Shown here one piece after another: positions 34,722 through 47,830 of a stretch of DNA of 64,000 nt. The first letter of the stretch is position 1. Each line of letters opens with the position of its first letter. The DNA is taken from the NCBI GenBank assembly GCA_948146395.1, contig OX411549.1, positions 26,972,655-27,036,654 of the forward strand. Reading direction: 5' to 3'. Position numbers and translations under genes: made by a program. Below the pieces are notes generated by a model. It saw nothing but the letters and a program-made list of their open reading frames with translations. It did not search any database and was not told where the DNA came from. Origin of the DNA: Fragum whitleyi (Eukaryota; Mollusca; Bivalvia; Cardiida; Cardiidae).

Positions 34722-34795
34722 TCGCAGATTTGAACCGCCCAAAGAATACTTCGTATTACTTTGACCTACACCTCTCGACCACGAAACCGTTAGTT
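34722..34795 (-). other. tRNA-like SINE head
   Basis: On the minus strand TGGTCGAGAGGTGTAGG (A box, 34765-34781) precedes GGTTCAAATC (B box, 34727-34736), in the style of a leucine or serine tRNA. The T-rich tract follows on the same strand, as a SINE tail would. Acceptor pairing was not checked. Confidence 0.5.
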
Positions 34796-35490
34796 ACTGT
34801 AGGTAAATTTTTATGATCATATGATAACATAGTCCTCCGGATTAAGACGAAGCTTCCGTAACCACCGATATTCCTCGATGATAAATGTATCTTCGGTTAA
34901 TTTATTCATTGCATTAAGGACAAATCATGTCAATAATTTCAGGTTATATCTCGGACGTAAGTGTAGTAATGTTATGTCATTTTTAGGGTAATTCGGTTTC
35001 TGGTGTTACTTTGGTCACCAATACGCTTGAAGAAAAAAGCAGTTTGTTAATGCTAAATCCGGTCGCCTGTAGAGAACTTTTGTGCATGTCATAATTTGAT
35101 AACAAAACGCAGTAAAACACTGCGTTTTGTTACAAATTATAATATGCCCATTGCTTTTCTTACGTTTATTTTGTTTTATGTGTCTTCATCCTTAGGGGGA
35201 TCGTTGAGGTTTGTGACGTCACATAATTCCACATGCGATATGGCGCGCTTCGATGTCTACGCCCTCATTAATCCCGAGGTCTATTCCGAAGAATCGCCGA
35301 AGGTTCCCGAGTGTTAATTAAGGCTCACTTTTCAGGTAATTCGATTCCTGCTGACGCTGGTATTTCTTAAAGCATAGTACGAAATTCTTTAATACTTTCC
35401 AATGGAGATCTTTTGGGCATATTATCATTTGGTGACAAAGCACAATAAACACTGTTTTTCTATTATCAAATTATAATTTGACCACTTTTA

Positions 35491-36403
<913 letters not shown>

Positions 36404-36864
36404 CGTTGATTTTGTTTTGCTCAACGTCATTTTTGGCGGGAACGCTAATGTTTTTTACAAATGTAACCAACGTGCGTAGTGACGCGCTTTCATAGCTGCG
36501 GCCTAGTTAAACCCGATGTCTATTCCGTAGAATCGCCGAGTGTTTGATGTTTCACAATTGCGATTTTTTTATAAAGAACATTTTCCAATGAGTTAAAGAA
36601 AAAAGGTTCAAACTGCGTAGGTGAATGTAAGAAAACGTATCAATGTGGATTATCTCGTATTACGGGCTATTATACTTGAAAATATACCTTCATAGAATCT
36701 ACTGCTGAAGTTCAAATGCTGATTTATGACCGGGCTTCCCAATAGTTTAAAAGCTTTCTACTGCTACAGGATACTTTAAACAAGTGGGTGGAGTACAACA
36801 AAACATTCTTACTGTTACGTAACTCTTTACTCTTGCAGAGTTCTTCGGTATAAAGACCAAAGTA

Positions 36865-37040
36865 CAGCTAGTAACATCGTCAAATTGACACTCATCGCAG
36901 AAAAAAACATTCTAACTTGCTCACTCAGCGATCCATTCACTCATTTCAAACAACTTCTCAAACCATCCAAAAACGCCACACAATTACTAAAAGATAAGAT
37001 CAACAACTACATTCAAAATAATCAAAAATTCACCTTTTCG
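36865..37040 (+). mobile_element. family A left-part fragment (unit 2)
   Basis: CAGCTAGTAACATCGTC, CGATCCATTCACTCATTTC. Orthologue of 22856, truncated in the same way. Confidence 0.65.
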
Positions 37041-37406
37041 TTGAGTAAAACTCTGTCTACATAAATTTTTAGAAAAATAGACAAATTTGAAAGAAATAAA
37101 GGACAAATACGGTACATTATACAACTTGTTGAAGCGCAACTAACAGAAACCTATGACGTCACGATGATGGTGCATGTAAACTCGCCAAATGGGATTCTTT
37201 CAGAGATGTCATTCCAAAACGGCTTGTTTGAATGTTTGAATAATTACAAATTCGTAGACCAAGTTTTTTTTCAGCAGAACTATGGTTGATTTTGTCCGTT
37301 TAGTCGTCATTGTAATGAAGAAAATAGTTTAAAATAATAAATAAAAAAGGCGGAACGTATTTACGAAAAACGACATAACTGTTTATATTTTGTTATTTAT
37401 TCATCT

Positions 37407-37665
37407 AGGACCCGTCACGCGATAAGGGGCGATCTGGGAAATCTGCAACCTGAATATTTGAAAAGTGATTGGTTCTTGTACAGGCCAGCCAGATGTCGCT
37501 TTCAAATATTCTTTCACGGAAAGGTAGATTGATCATTCTAGATTAAGAAAATTAGCACGGTGCAAAACGTTTCGACCCTAGTTAGTCTGCGCAGTTTGCG
37601 CAGTCTGACTAGGGTCGACAGTTTACGCACTACCCAGATGGTCCCTTTTTTTCGTTTTGGGTAAC
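37407..37665. mobile_element. family B MITE (unit 2)
   Basis: Left TAGGACCCGTCACGCG. Intact core CTAGTCTGCGCAG-type hairpin (CCCTAGTTAGTCTGCGCAG / CTGCGCAG...CTGACTAGGG, by position 37577-37617). The right end is decayed to TTCGTTTTGGGTAACA. Confidence 0.8.
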
Positions 37666-37666
37666 A

Positions 37667-37743
37667 TTAATTAATTTACTTATTTATTTATTAATTAATT
37701 AATTAATTTATTTATTTATTTATTTATTTATTAATTTATTTAT
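37667..37743. repeat. (TTAA)n/(TTTA)n tract
   Basis: Mixed tetranucleotide tract at the right edge of the B element. Unit 1 has only TTTTATTTTGATAAAG here. Confidence 0.85.
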
Positions 37744-38382
37744 AAAGCCGCTGTTCCATCAAAAAGTCGACACAATGTAAAAAACGGATAATAAAAAATG
37801 CTTGAAAGGGTTAATCGATTAAATATCATTATTTTCATCTACATTATCATCCCCCACGGAATGCCATTGATATAGTATCTTGTCATAAACTATATTTTCC
37901 TCCAGGTGTTTGTAAAATACATTTACTGTTAGAGGATGATCTGAAGAGATGGAAAGATTAGCCAAGACGTCGTGCAAACACACCTTTCATGTGCGGATCA
38001 AGAGGAGATCGGGTCATGGCCCCACACCCTCTGCATTCTTTTGCAAATATATGGTCATCTGATTCGGAAAATCCGGAAAACATATATAGGGTCGTATCAT
38101 AAGTTGGCGTCGAAACTGACGTAACTGGAGGTGTGGGGTTGTTACCTCATGATTGAAATATGCCATCGTCTGTTTTGAATAGAAACTGGATGTTTAATTT
38201 GTACACCTTTTATGATTTATACCGATGTACGTATACAAGAGATTCATAAATGCACATTTTATTTTTTGAAATGTGTCTGTTGTTTTAATACGGTACACGT
38301 AGCCTATTTGTCATTTGCTTCCAAGTCAGCTTAACATCTTTATTGTGTTGTTTCTATTGAAACAAGTTTTCGTATACACGTA

Positions 38383-38820
38383 CAGTTAATAACATCGTGA
38401 AATTGACATTCACCTCAATCTAAACCATTCTAAATCGATCACTCAGCGCTCCAATTATTCATTCCAAAAACTCAATCAAACCATTCAAAAACGATCAAAT
38501 CCACTGAAAAATATAGAATCAACAAAATCATTCAAAATAAATTTTGACAAAGCAATATCGCGATTTCACTGACACAATTCAAAAAGTTAGCGCCCCATTA
38601 GTTCTTGGAGAAATTTGAAGCTGTGCACAGAACTTGTAACCATTTTTTTATTAAAGGGAGGTAATCAATATCGCAAATTTTGTTCATCCCGAACAAAATT
38701 TGTGATAAAGGATTACCTCACATTAAAATCACTCAAAACTCGCTCCTCACACTCATTGAATTTCATTCCTAAATCATTCCAAAATCATTCACTTTGTCAC
38801 TTTCACGATGTTGTTAACTG
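38383..38820 (+). mobile_element. family A MITE, full-length reference copy
   Basis: TA (38381-38382), CAGTTAATAACATCGTGAAA, ending CACGATGTTGTTAACTG, TA (38821-38822). 438 bp. Order of parts: terminal repeat, CATTC-rich left interior, TAAAGGGAGGTAATCAATAT palindrome, CTCACACTCATTGAATTTC right interior, terminal repeat. Longest open frame only 86 codons. I use this copy to define plus orientation. Confidence 0.9.
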
Positions 38821-39349
38821 TATGTACTCTTCAAAAGAAGTTCTTTGGCATAAACTGAAAGTCGATTTTTCTTAAATAAAACTTCGACTACAGTTTATTG
38901 GTTACAGTGAGTTTAGTTGAATAAATTCACGCGTATTTTGATGAATTACCTGGTAGTGTTTCTGCACGATGACGTAATACAAGCTTCTTGAGACAAAACG
39001 TTGTAAATGATTTTTTTTTGTTTCGGGACACACCCTCTCCAACATCTGGCACCATTTTAATTGGACTTACTGCTTTATGTATGGAGCCAGATTAGTCTGA
39101 CAAGTAAAAATAACGTTCATCCAGAACGGCGCATATCGTTACGATATTTTGGTTATTTTACTCTTATCACGACTTCAAAGACAATCATTGTCTCAAGACG
39201 ACATAGAATATCCGGATAGAAAGTGTAAAACCAGATTCGAGAGGTCGGGCTTGTTACTTTTTCTACGTAACGGTCCTAATAGACGTCAACGTTGCAAATC
39301 TTTTATGCTCTTTGAAGTTTTTCTGGTTTAATACAGAAACAACACTAGT

Positions 39350-39388
39350 CAGCCTAAAAATACTGTGCAGGCTGACTAAAGTCGACAA
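39350..39388. mobile_element. core-hairpin fragment (unit 2)
   Basis: AGTCAGCCTAAAAATACTGT / GCAGGCTGACTAAAG. Orthologue of 24181, adjacent to the TTAA insertion. Confidence 0.5.
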
Positions 39389-39389
39389 A

Positions 39390-41020
39390 TTAATACCCAT
39401 TCTCTATAACGACTTAAACAATTTTGGCACACATGGTCTCCGATTTTGATGAAATTTCACATACAGGTAGGGGAATAATGATAAGAGAAGAAATTGACAA
39501 AAAGAATGTTTTCAGATCATCTGGTTACCATGGCAACGACCTTCAAAGCACAAAATTTTGCAAAATGAAGCTTTACGAAGCTATATAATTTGGTCTTTAT
39601 ATGAAGATGATGGTTGTTTTGGTATGTATTTGATATAATAGGACCTAAAATTTTGAACTAGATCTTTTGTTGTCTCAGTTAGTGTCAAAAAGATTGGTTA
39701 CCATGACAACAAAAATGGCTTATTTTGATAAATTGATCTGAAAATGTTGTTTATAATTTCCTGTTTTTCTTCGCTTATGACTGACATTTGATGTGTAGAT
39801 GGAATTTATTATGTAAAAGGAGCAACTAAGATTCAAGCTATTTTGTTGTTGTGTGCACTGGTTACCTTGACAACGGTAACTATGTCTCATAATTTGGCTG
39901 TTTTTGTTACTTCTGAGTAATTTCTTAAATTTTTGCAGCATGATGAACTGATGATGATTATTTGAACATATCTAACAAAAAGTGCTCTTTCAAAAACCGC
40001 AAAAAAATCATTGGGCATTTTGTTACCATGGCAACCATTTTTATTATTTTCTTAAATCAGTTATTTTAAGTCTCTGAAAGTTTACCTGTGATAAAAAAAG
40101 AGATCCAATAAGCCTCTATCAAAATACAAGAAAAGAGAACAAAAATTGTAATAGTTGCCATGGTAATTTTCCGATAAAACCCAAAATTAAGCATTTTTGG
40201 GGTGATTTTGTAGTTTTTTTTCTATAATATGAAACCAGTTTACACAACTTTTTTGATATATAAGTTAGAGGAAAGTTTGAATTTTATTTAGGATTAAGAA
40301 ATATTCGGGTTGCTTTGCGTTGGATACCCGTATCCAAGGACTAAAAAAGGACTTTTGTGCATTTTTATATAATTGTTTCCATAGAATACAGGCTATTTCC
40401 TGCAAGTTTTTGAAAAAAAAATCTTATATGTCCTCGAAGCTCTATCTGAGCAATTTTGTAAATTAGCATAACATTGAATGGAAATTCAATTATCTAATCA
40501 TTTGAGGACTCTCAAGATGTTCTGAAATTGTCTTCATTTATGGGATATGAATTCACGTTGCCATAGCAACGAACACAAAAGTTATTATTATGTGAATGTT
40601 AATGTGGTATTTCCTTGTAAAACGAAAAAAAATGTCTAAATTTTGTCATAACATTCGAAAAAATCCAAAATTCAATATTTTAGTAGGGTATGTGTGTTGT
40701 TGCTATGGAAACATAAGTAAACAACGTTTGCCCAAAAATATTATTAATTCATTTGAGAGAACCATGGTGGGGAACTATCATATGTGTTTTTATTTTAGTT
40801 TGTGCTGCAATACTGATATATATGAATTTAAAAACTCGCAAAAACGGACTTTTTCAATCTTTAAAGTCTGTTTCCATGGCAACCAGAAGTGATTTTAAAA
40901 ATTTTAATCTTATTTTTACTTTTGGGTCAGCCCTATCCTCATGTTTAAATTTTATCAAAATTTGAGACATAGCGTGCCACACTCCTTATTGTGTAAGTGC
41001 TTACAGAGAATTGCTATTAA
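39390..41020. mobile_element. TTAA-flanked element carrying X-box-like palindromes, unit 2 only
   Basis: TTAA at 39390-39393 and 41017-41020 encloses 1623 bp. Ends TACCCATTCTCTATAAC and TTACAGAGAATTGCTA are imperfect inverted repeats, and similarity continues for about 50 bp with one indel (GGCACACATGGTCTC against GGCACGCTATGTCTC on the other strand). Unit 1 has the empty site: TCGAAAGAGTAACGCCCTAC at 24216-24235. Inside are eight GTTACCATGGCAAC-like palindromes. No convincing open frame (longest 98 codons). TTAA targets are used by piggyBac and Kolobok; I cannot assign it. Confidence 0.88.
39524..40883. promoter_or_regulatory. array of eight X-box-like (RFX) palindromes
   Basis: 39524 GTTACCATGGCAAC, 39697 GTTACCATGACAAC, 39861 GTTACCTTGACAAC, 40022 GTTACCATGGCAAC, 40154 GTTGCCATGGTAAT, 40557 GTTGCCATAGCAAC, 40699 GTTGCTATGGAAAC, 40870 GTTTCCATGGCAAC. 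Three fit GTNRCC-N2-RGYAAC exactly; the others have one or two mismatches. Spacing of the first five is 173, 164, 161 and 132 bp. Surrounding phrases are partly shared, so a decayed tandem repeat is likely. Confidence 0.75.
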
Positions 41021-41398
41021 CTCCCTACGTAGATAGGGTTTCGTTCTTTTTGATTGTTCTAAAATACGTATTTTTGAGTTCATTTGGCAAGCGCGACGCA
41101 TTTTTCGGATATCACATGACATTGCATCTACATTTTATTGATACTTTATTCTTCATTATAAATTAATTGAATTAGTAAAAAAGTTAAGCAATTTACGTTT
41201 TAAATGTTTCCGCGTTCTAAACAGGTGCTTTTTATGACAATTTTCTAATTAATTTGCAATATGGGTGGTATTTCATATCAATATTTATCCTGCATAAGCT
41301 TTATTTACTCCGAGGTATGCATGTACTTACATATTCGTTAAGTTATACGAGTTATTTTACGCTTTACACTACTGCGCTCTATGTTACGTAAAGTTGGT

Positions 41399-41809
41399 TA
41401 CACCGTGAAATTGATTCATCTCAATCAAAACCATTCTAAATCACTTACTCGGCACTCAATGCATTCATTCCAAACACTCACTCAAACCATTCAAAAACGC
41501 TCAAACCCATTTAAAGATATAGAATCAACAACATAGTTAAAAACATGATAGAGAAAAATCGCGATTTCTCTGACATAATTCATTTATTAATATGTCCCTA
41601 AAAAATATGAGACTATCAAACATGTATGCATACTTTATTAAAGGAAGGTAATCAATATCACTAATTTTGTTCATCCTGAACAAAATTTGCGATATAGGAT
41701 TACCTCCCATTCAATTCTCTCAAAATTCTCTCCACACACTCATTCTATTCTATTCCCAAATCATTCCAAAATCATTCATTTTGTCAATTTCACGATGGTG
41801 TTAACTGTA
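41399..41809 (+). mobile_element. family A MITE with proven empty site, unit 2 only
   Basis: TA (41399-41400), AAGTTGGTTACACCGTGAAA, ending CACGATGGTGTTAACTG, TA (41808-41809). Unit 1 reads GTTACGTATATGTTCC at 24586-24600, with a single TA. This fixes the target duplication of family A as TA. Confidence 0.92.
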
Positions 41810-42701
41810 TATTTTCCTATTGCTTGAATATAATCAAATGGTATGTACATGTTTCATTACGTAAATTGTTCATGGCTTATAAAAACAAATATTGCAAAGT
41901 TAAAATAGTGCTGAGCTACAAAAGAGCATCATTCTATAAAAAATGCGCTAAGTATCGAATTTGCATACGATAATTCATTCTCTTACAATCCGATAGAGTG
42001 GAAAGTGTGTGCTACACATTTCGCAATAATGGACTATATGATTTTTAAATGTCTGCATAAAATGTATTTCCGTGAAATTGTTCCAGTCGAATCACTAAAC
42101 GCACATTAATTTCGTTTTAAAACAGGAACCTAATCACTTTGCGTTTCATGATAGACTGAAGTTAGACAAGCGATTTCCTAGAACAATCTTGATGTTTTAG
42201 CAACGCTACTACGTGGGAAGATATCAAATGCAGTTAACATTTCTAATGATAATGTAATCATTGGCCTCCTTTATTTTCCAAAACTGTAAAAACTTAACAA
42301 TTGACGGACAAAAAGTTCAATGACCTGATTTTATCAGTCTTAAAGTATTGTTCTATAATTCCATAGGGATGTTTTTTTATTTGTCTAGACTTATGCCATG
42401 TCCATTGATAGCCCTCGGCCTTAGATACTTACTATAATTTCTAGATTAGACTACACAATTATTTTGATGCTTATAACACTGGTGATATTTCTTTGTGAGT
42501 GTAAAAAAAACTAACGTCAATGTAAGGTCTGAAAAAGGGTTTTTCTGTTTGGGTACAAGGAAATACTAGGCTATTTACCTTGCGTTGTATCTTTTCGTAG
42601 GGACAGGTCTTTTCGTAAGGATATATCGGATCAAGGTGGCTTTGGGGCAAAATGCTACTGATTAACTATGACAATGTCCGATTTCGCCTGGAACTTTTCT
42701 T

Positions 42702-43060
42702 ACTAGTATTTTATAGAGGATATCGAATGAGTGGTCATTGAATACCTAATTTATTAAACTAGTCAACTATAAACAGATAAAAACGAGACTGTGTCGAGTT
42801 TTTATATGTTTAAGATGACGAGTTTAATAAATTCGGTATTTCATGAGCACAAATTTGATATTCTTTTTATAATATGACCCGAAATTTTGCGAAAAATCGT
42901 CAAAATTCTTTGAAATTCAACATATCAATTTTCTGCGAAACTAATAACGTCGTTTAAAACTGACGTCACAATGTATAGACTATGACGTCATTACTTGTTG
43001 ACAAAATAGCGTTGCTATTCGCTCTGAGCTCATTTGCATAGTTATTCCACTAGTGTTATA
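42702..43060 (+). mobile_element. family E element (unit 2)
   Basis: Flanked by ACTAGTATTTTA and ACTAGTGTTATA. TGACGTCA-type pair at about 42961 and 42983, octamer in CTCATTTGCATA at about 43028. Orthologue of 26484. Confidence 0.7.
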
Positions 43061-43669
43061 CATGTAACACCCGTGAAATATCAAAAATATTCAACGAGGT
43101 TATTTCAATCCCGCGACGTAGGTAATATTATAAAAATAATTCACTGCCGACACCTTATATAACATCCAAGAGACCAATCGCTGTAGGGCTTACAAATTCT
43201 ATGATGCCACATTGGTTAGCATTTTAGGAACGTTGGTCCCAGTCAAAAATGCCGATATCCATGAGCACGATTCTTGGCTGCTTTTGTCCCGGTAGCGTTT
43301 ATTCTGCACTTGCGTAAAACTTACACCAGACCAGGTGATGATATATAAAACATATAATGCCGCCTGAAAATCGTTCGGTTATCAAGCCCTAGACACAACA
43401 GTACCCTTAAATCCTACACCTGATAATAATCAAACGCGGTAAAAACACAAAATCTAATTATATGATGGTTAAACAATCCTGGCTTGCATGCCTTGGCAGT
43501 TAAAAGAAAGTAAAAAATGCATTCAAAAAGATGATAGACCACCTATATAAAGAATAAGCACTGAAAATAATGCAGAACTTATAGACGTTGTTAAGATTTT
43601 GCATAAGCCCTGATTCCTGGGTTAATTTAATGTCAATTTGAGCTAAAGAGCAACCAAGTATTTCCTGTT

Positions 43670-43742
43670 CGCTAAGTAGCATGTTTGATACAGAGCAACG
43701 GACTTCAAACTTTAAGATTTTAGGTTCAAGTCCCAAAACGGC
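43670..43742 (+). other. tRNA-like SINE head (unit 2)
   Basis: Perfect B box GGTTCAAGTCC at 43723-43733. Upstream GTTTGATACAGAGCAACGG (43683-43701) resembles a degenerate A box and D arm, and CGGACTTCAAAC the anticodon region. A tRNA-derived SINE is likelier than a tRNA gene. Confidence 0.5.
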
Positions 43743-45335
43743 GAATAATGGTAGCTGTGCCAACAATTTACACTCAGCACGCTATAGAAAATATTGAAAT
43801 AGCAAGATCTTGTATAGAATTTTTGAAAGCTTTAATGGTATCTTCGCTAGCCAAAGAAAAGGCCCACTACGTGTTCACAAGCCTTTGCTAGCGAACATGC
43901 TCTTAAGAATCTTTATATAATCATCATTATTATTGGCAATAATATCACGTCGATATAAGTAGAATTCGCTATTTTGACTCGTCGGTTGGGTATGAATGTA
44001 CTGTAATCGCAAGTCACAAAAGGGTATTTGAGTTTAATATCGAGGAATTTTAAGTATCATTTAAACACTAGCAATAATATTGTCAATAAAATTGCATTTA
44101 TATTGATATTGACATGATATTGACAATAGATACTGAGTCATATATTGGCCTGAAAATATTATTCAATTTAATGATGGTGTATGTATGATTGACCCTTAAT
44201 ACTCGTTTTTTCTTTCAATTGGAAAAAGTATTTTCCGACGTCTTACAACGCGTCAGCTTTGGGTCCTTTTTCATACAAGAAGTTTTAATTAACTTGGAAT
44301 GCACAGTTTGACTTTCCCAGAAATTGAACAAAAACGACGTGCATGTTATTTATGGAATCTAAACCCCGAAAATAGCTGATAAGCTGTTTAGTGTATAATG
44401 GACTCAATAGAGTCGAAGAGGATGCACACTTGTAACTGTACAACTCTATAATTACAAACCCATTCATTGAGATTATCCGAATGTCAGATGTAAAAACTCG
44501 TTGTATAACAGTTATCGATCATACTTCACTTTTAGAAAATTGGTATTGTTGAATAACCCTTTCCTTTTTTATGCTTTGGACAGACCATATTGAAATTGCA
44601 GGTGAAAATCAAAAATAAGCATCTTGTTGTACCAAGGATAGCTAAGGTTAGGTGTATTTAACAAGATTATAGATTTTCGCCATGCACTAATTTTCTACAG
44701 TTATGAAAAACTTCGAGATTTTGCCTCTTGTTTCATACAAAAACAATCTAAATAACTACAAGTATTCGTAGCATTACTACTTCTCACACTAACACTCCAA
44801 AACAATATCGCTTAAACACACTAAAATTTGCTCCAAGCATTCCATGATTCCGTTAACTGGCGCCCCTGATTGGTCAGATAAGACAGGCAGGTCTAATTTT
44901 AGACAAGTTCGCATATTTTATCAAACGAATTGAACAAAAACATCGCTCATGTCGTTCAATTTGAATGAAATAAGCAGTATAAGTCTCCCCCAAAACCCTT
45001 TCCAGACAATCAAAACTCGCTCATTACGCCCTCTCAATTTCATTCCTACTTAGTTAAACGATTTTCGTAACTGTAACCCCACTTATCAAGGCTGTTTATG
45101 TTAACAACGTATTTGCATTGTTTTAAACTCGTTTCAATTTGCACAATACTTGACAGAAAGCATAAATTGAATAACTATTATTTTATATCATTTTTTCCAT
45201 CGTTTGTGATACAAGTTCTAACAGCTTCTTAGCTTTTTAAATTAATCCCCATGTATTCTGTTTCTTGGAGAAACCATCAGTACTCGCACAGAATTTGTGG
45301 ATCAAGGAAAGATCCAAAATGTATATTCGCTTCAG

Positions 45336-45420
45336 GGAACCGAATTCGGGTTCTCTTGGTCACAAAGCCAACGGCTTACATGTACCTGTCGATTGTTATA
45401 TGCACCACAAAGCTAACTTG
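45336..45420 (-). other. tRNA-like SINE head, decayed (unit 2)
   Basis: Orthologue of 29100-29182. The B box region AATTCGGTTCC is kept, but the A box has decayed to TTAGCTTTGTGG. Confidence 0.4.
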
Positions 45421-45718
45421 GACGCGCGCGCTATTTCGAAAGGTTCTGCTAATTTTATCAACTACATTGTATATATTTGTTTGTTGGGGATGTTTTCGTT
45501 CGGTGCGGTGGTGATCCTTTAATTTTCTGGTTGATAAAACCTGTGTTAAATCATGGCTTAACAAAACATAAATCATTATTGAAGGAAAGTGCGTGACGGT
45601 TCACGGACAATTTTCTTTTCTGAAAGACTAACAGTTTTCATGCTGTCTGTTCAATCAAAGACGAGTAAGATTATTTCCCGATGAAAGTAACAAACGAACC
45701 ACAAAAAGAAGACGTTCA

Positions 45719-45782
45719 TGGGCGACTAAAATCTCGTAACTACAGCTTTTTCAAGCTGTAGGTACGAGATTTTGATAGCCCA
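45719..45782. repeat. family F hairpin (unit 2)
   Basis: GGGCGACTAAAATCTCGTAA pairs with TACGAGATTTTGATAGCCC. Confidence 0.65.
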
Positions 45783-46191
45783 CCTACAATAAATGGATGC
45801 ACCGATGTTTGTTTGCATAGAGAATTACAATTCTATGTGTGTGTTCCTTTTAAATAGTTTATTTAACTACTACGTACCCTATTTAGATTATTTTCCATAT
45901 TTTTTGCAATGCTTGTATACATTGATAAGCCAGTGAAGTTTGCATATCTTTATGACTGTGAAATCAAATTATGAACGGTTGTAATAAATTACGGCGATTA
46001 TAACAAATAATACAATCTAAAAAAACAACTTAAAAACGTCCTTATTTCTAAATGTCATACTACATGTTGTAGACCCTTATAGCCCTTACAGCCCCCTTGC
46101 GTACTTTTCCTACAACAGAAAGTTGAAAACTTTGATCATTATCATGTAGTGTGTCGTCGTCAACGCTTCTGAACGCTTACCTCGCGCAGGT

Positions 46192-46225
46192 GTGAAATTG
46201 TTGGAAATGTCATTCACAGGCTCTA
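46192..46225. mobile_element. family C right-end fragment (unit 2)
   Basis: TGTTGGAAATGTCATTCACA then GGCTCT; the left part is missing. Confidence 0.55.
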
Positions 46226-46290
46226 ATCATACTTTTCGGGGGAAAGATAATCTGCGTTTTCTGCGTTCATGGCGTTGTCACGCCGCTCGC

Positions 46291-47340
46291 ACCACGCTCA
46301 TGTGCCATAGCATCTCCGCCCTAGTGTGTGACAGGCGTATAACCCTAACAAGTTGCAATTTACTCTCAAATAGTATTAGCCGCATCGCACTCGTAATGAT
46401 GCGTAAGTTAGAAAGATGTAATCGTAGACTGTTACCGTAGGTACATCGTGATATTACGCATCTTATAGCACGGCCATTAATCGCAAAGCGCAAAAACTAT
46501 TGAATCGTAAGAGTCAGGCGACTTTTATAGAAATTACAGGCCGGTATAAATAATCTCTTTGTGTTCAGGGCAAGTTCTTATAAAAACGCATGATGCGCAC
46601 GTTTTAGTGAGTGATCAAGTGTCCAATTTGTCTATAAAAATGATTGTTTATGGTTTTTTTAAAAGATTAATTTGTCTTTTCAAGTGAAGGACAATTGAAA
46701 ATGAATAGGTGCACAAGGAATACATAAGTTTTAGTGAGTGCTCGATGGCGTTTTAGACAAGTATAGGTGAACAAGAAATAGGGCGTGATCATAGGCGAGT
46801 ATTATCTCACACTGGTACAATATACGAGTCTTATTGCATGATCTGATGTAATTTTATCCAAACATGTCTAGCAAAATTGACATTGGATTCTCAAGAAAAC
46901 GTGTGCACGTGTAATTGCGTTATTCCCATCAAAACATCTTTATTCTGTCATTTTGTGAAGAAGCATAAATAAAAACTGATATTTTTTCTAAAGGAGAAAG
47001 GATAAAGTATAATGTGTTTTACATTCAGACAAGCAATTCGCAGCGCCGCGCATCCCCTATAGTTAACAGAAACACTTGAAGTTCTTCCCTCATTCCGTGT
47101 CTAAGAGTTTATAATACTACAAACTTTCGTGGATAAATATGAGACTAGCGCCAGCCCGAGGTATGTTATAAAGTATTGTAATGATCAAATTTGGAAAGTA
47201 TTAAATTTGGCCTGTGCTCGACAAATGACGTTTCTAGAAATTTATGTGTGCGTGATGGACAGAGATTAAGTTGTCTGGACAATCATACAGTATGGTTAAA
47301 TATTCTGCGATTTTGAACAGAAGCTATAGCTATAATTACA
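46291..47340. other. nothing recognised
   Basis: Starts where the duplication ends. No gene or named repeat. Confidence 0.4.
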
Positions 47341-47768
47341 TAGTTAAGAACATCGTGAAATTGGCAAAGTAAATAATTTTGGAATTAAATTGAATGTGTG
47401 CGTTGAGTGAGTTTTTGGTAAAATTAAATAGGTTGTAATTCTACATCGCTAATTTAGTTCAGGATGAACAAAATTAGCGGTATGCATTACACCCTTTAAT
47501 GAAATATACATACAAGTTCTATGAATAGCTTCCTATTTCTTCAGGAATCAACTAGACGCTTATAATTCCAATTTTTTCGGTGAAATCGCAACTTTTTCTA
47601 CATTTATTTTCAATGTAATTGTTCATCTTATCTTTTTTTTAAATTGATTTTTGAGAGTTTTTGAAAGGACTGAGTGCGTGTTTGGAATGAATGATTGGAG
47701 CGATGTTGGATCGATTTAAAATGGTTTTGACTTCGATGAATGCCAATTTCACGATATTACTAATTGTA
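47341..47768 (-). mobile_element. family A MITE
   Basis: TAGTTAAGAACATCGTGAAA at the left, TCACGATATTACTAATTG then TA at the right. Inner palindrome diverged to GGTTGTAATTCTACATCGC / GCATTACACCC. Confidence 0.7.
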
Positions 47769-47771
47769 CAT

Positions 47772-47830
47772 TGCGTGGTGAAGACTCTCATCAGACTATG
47801 CTGACGCACAGGCTGCTCAGAGTCACAACG
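47772..47830. mobile_element. family C core-like fragment
   Basis: GAAGACTCTCATCAGACTAT and CACAGGCTGCTCAGAGTC form a C-type core hairpin. Confidence 0.4.

Larger units (their letters stand above)
34008..34946. mobile_element. inverted-repeat element, TA duplication, unit 2 only
   Basis: TA (34008-34009), left end ATCTAAAATATTTGACATGA, right end TCATGTCAATAATTTCAGGT, TA (34945-34946). Unit 1 shows the empty site ACGTACCTCGG near 21886. 935 bp with no long open frame. It carries a T-rich tract and a tRNA-like sequence near each end in opposite orientation. Confidence 0.85.
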
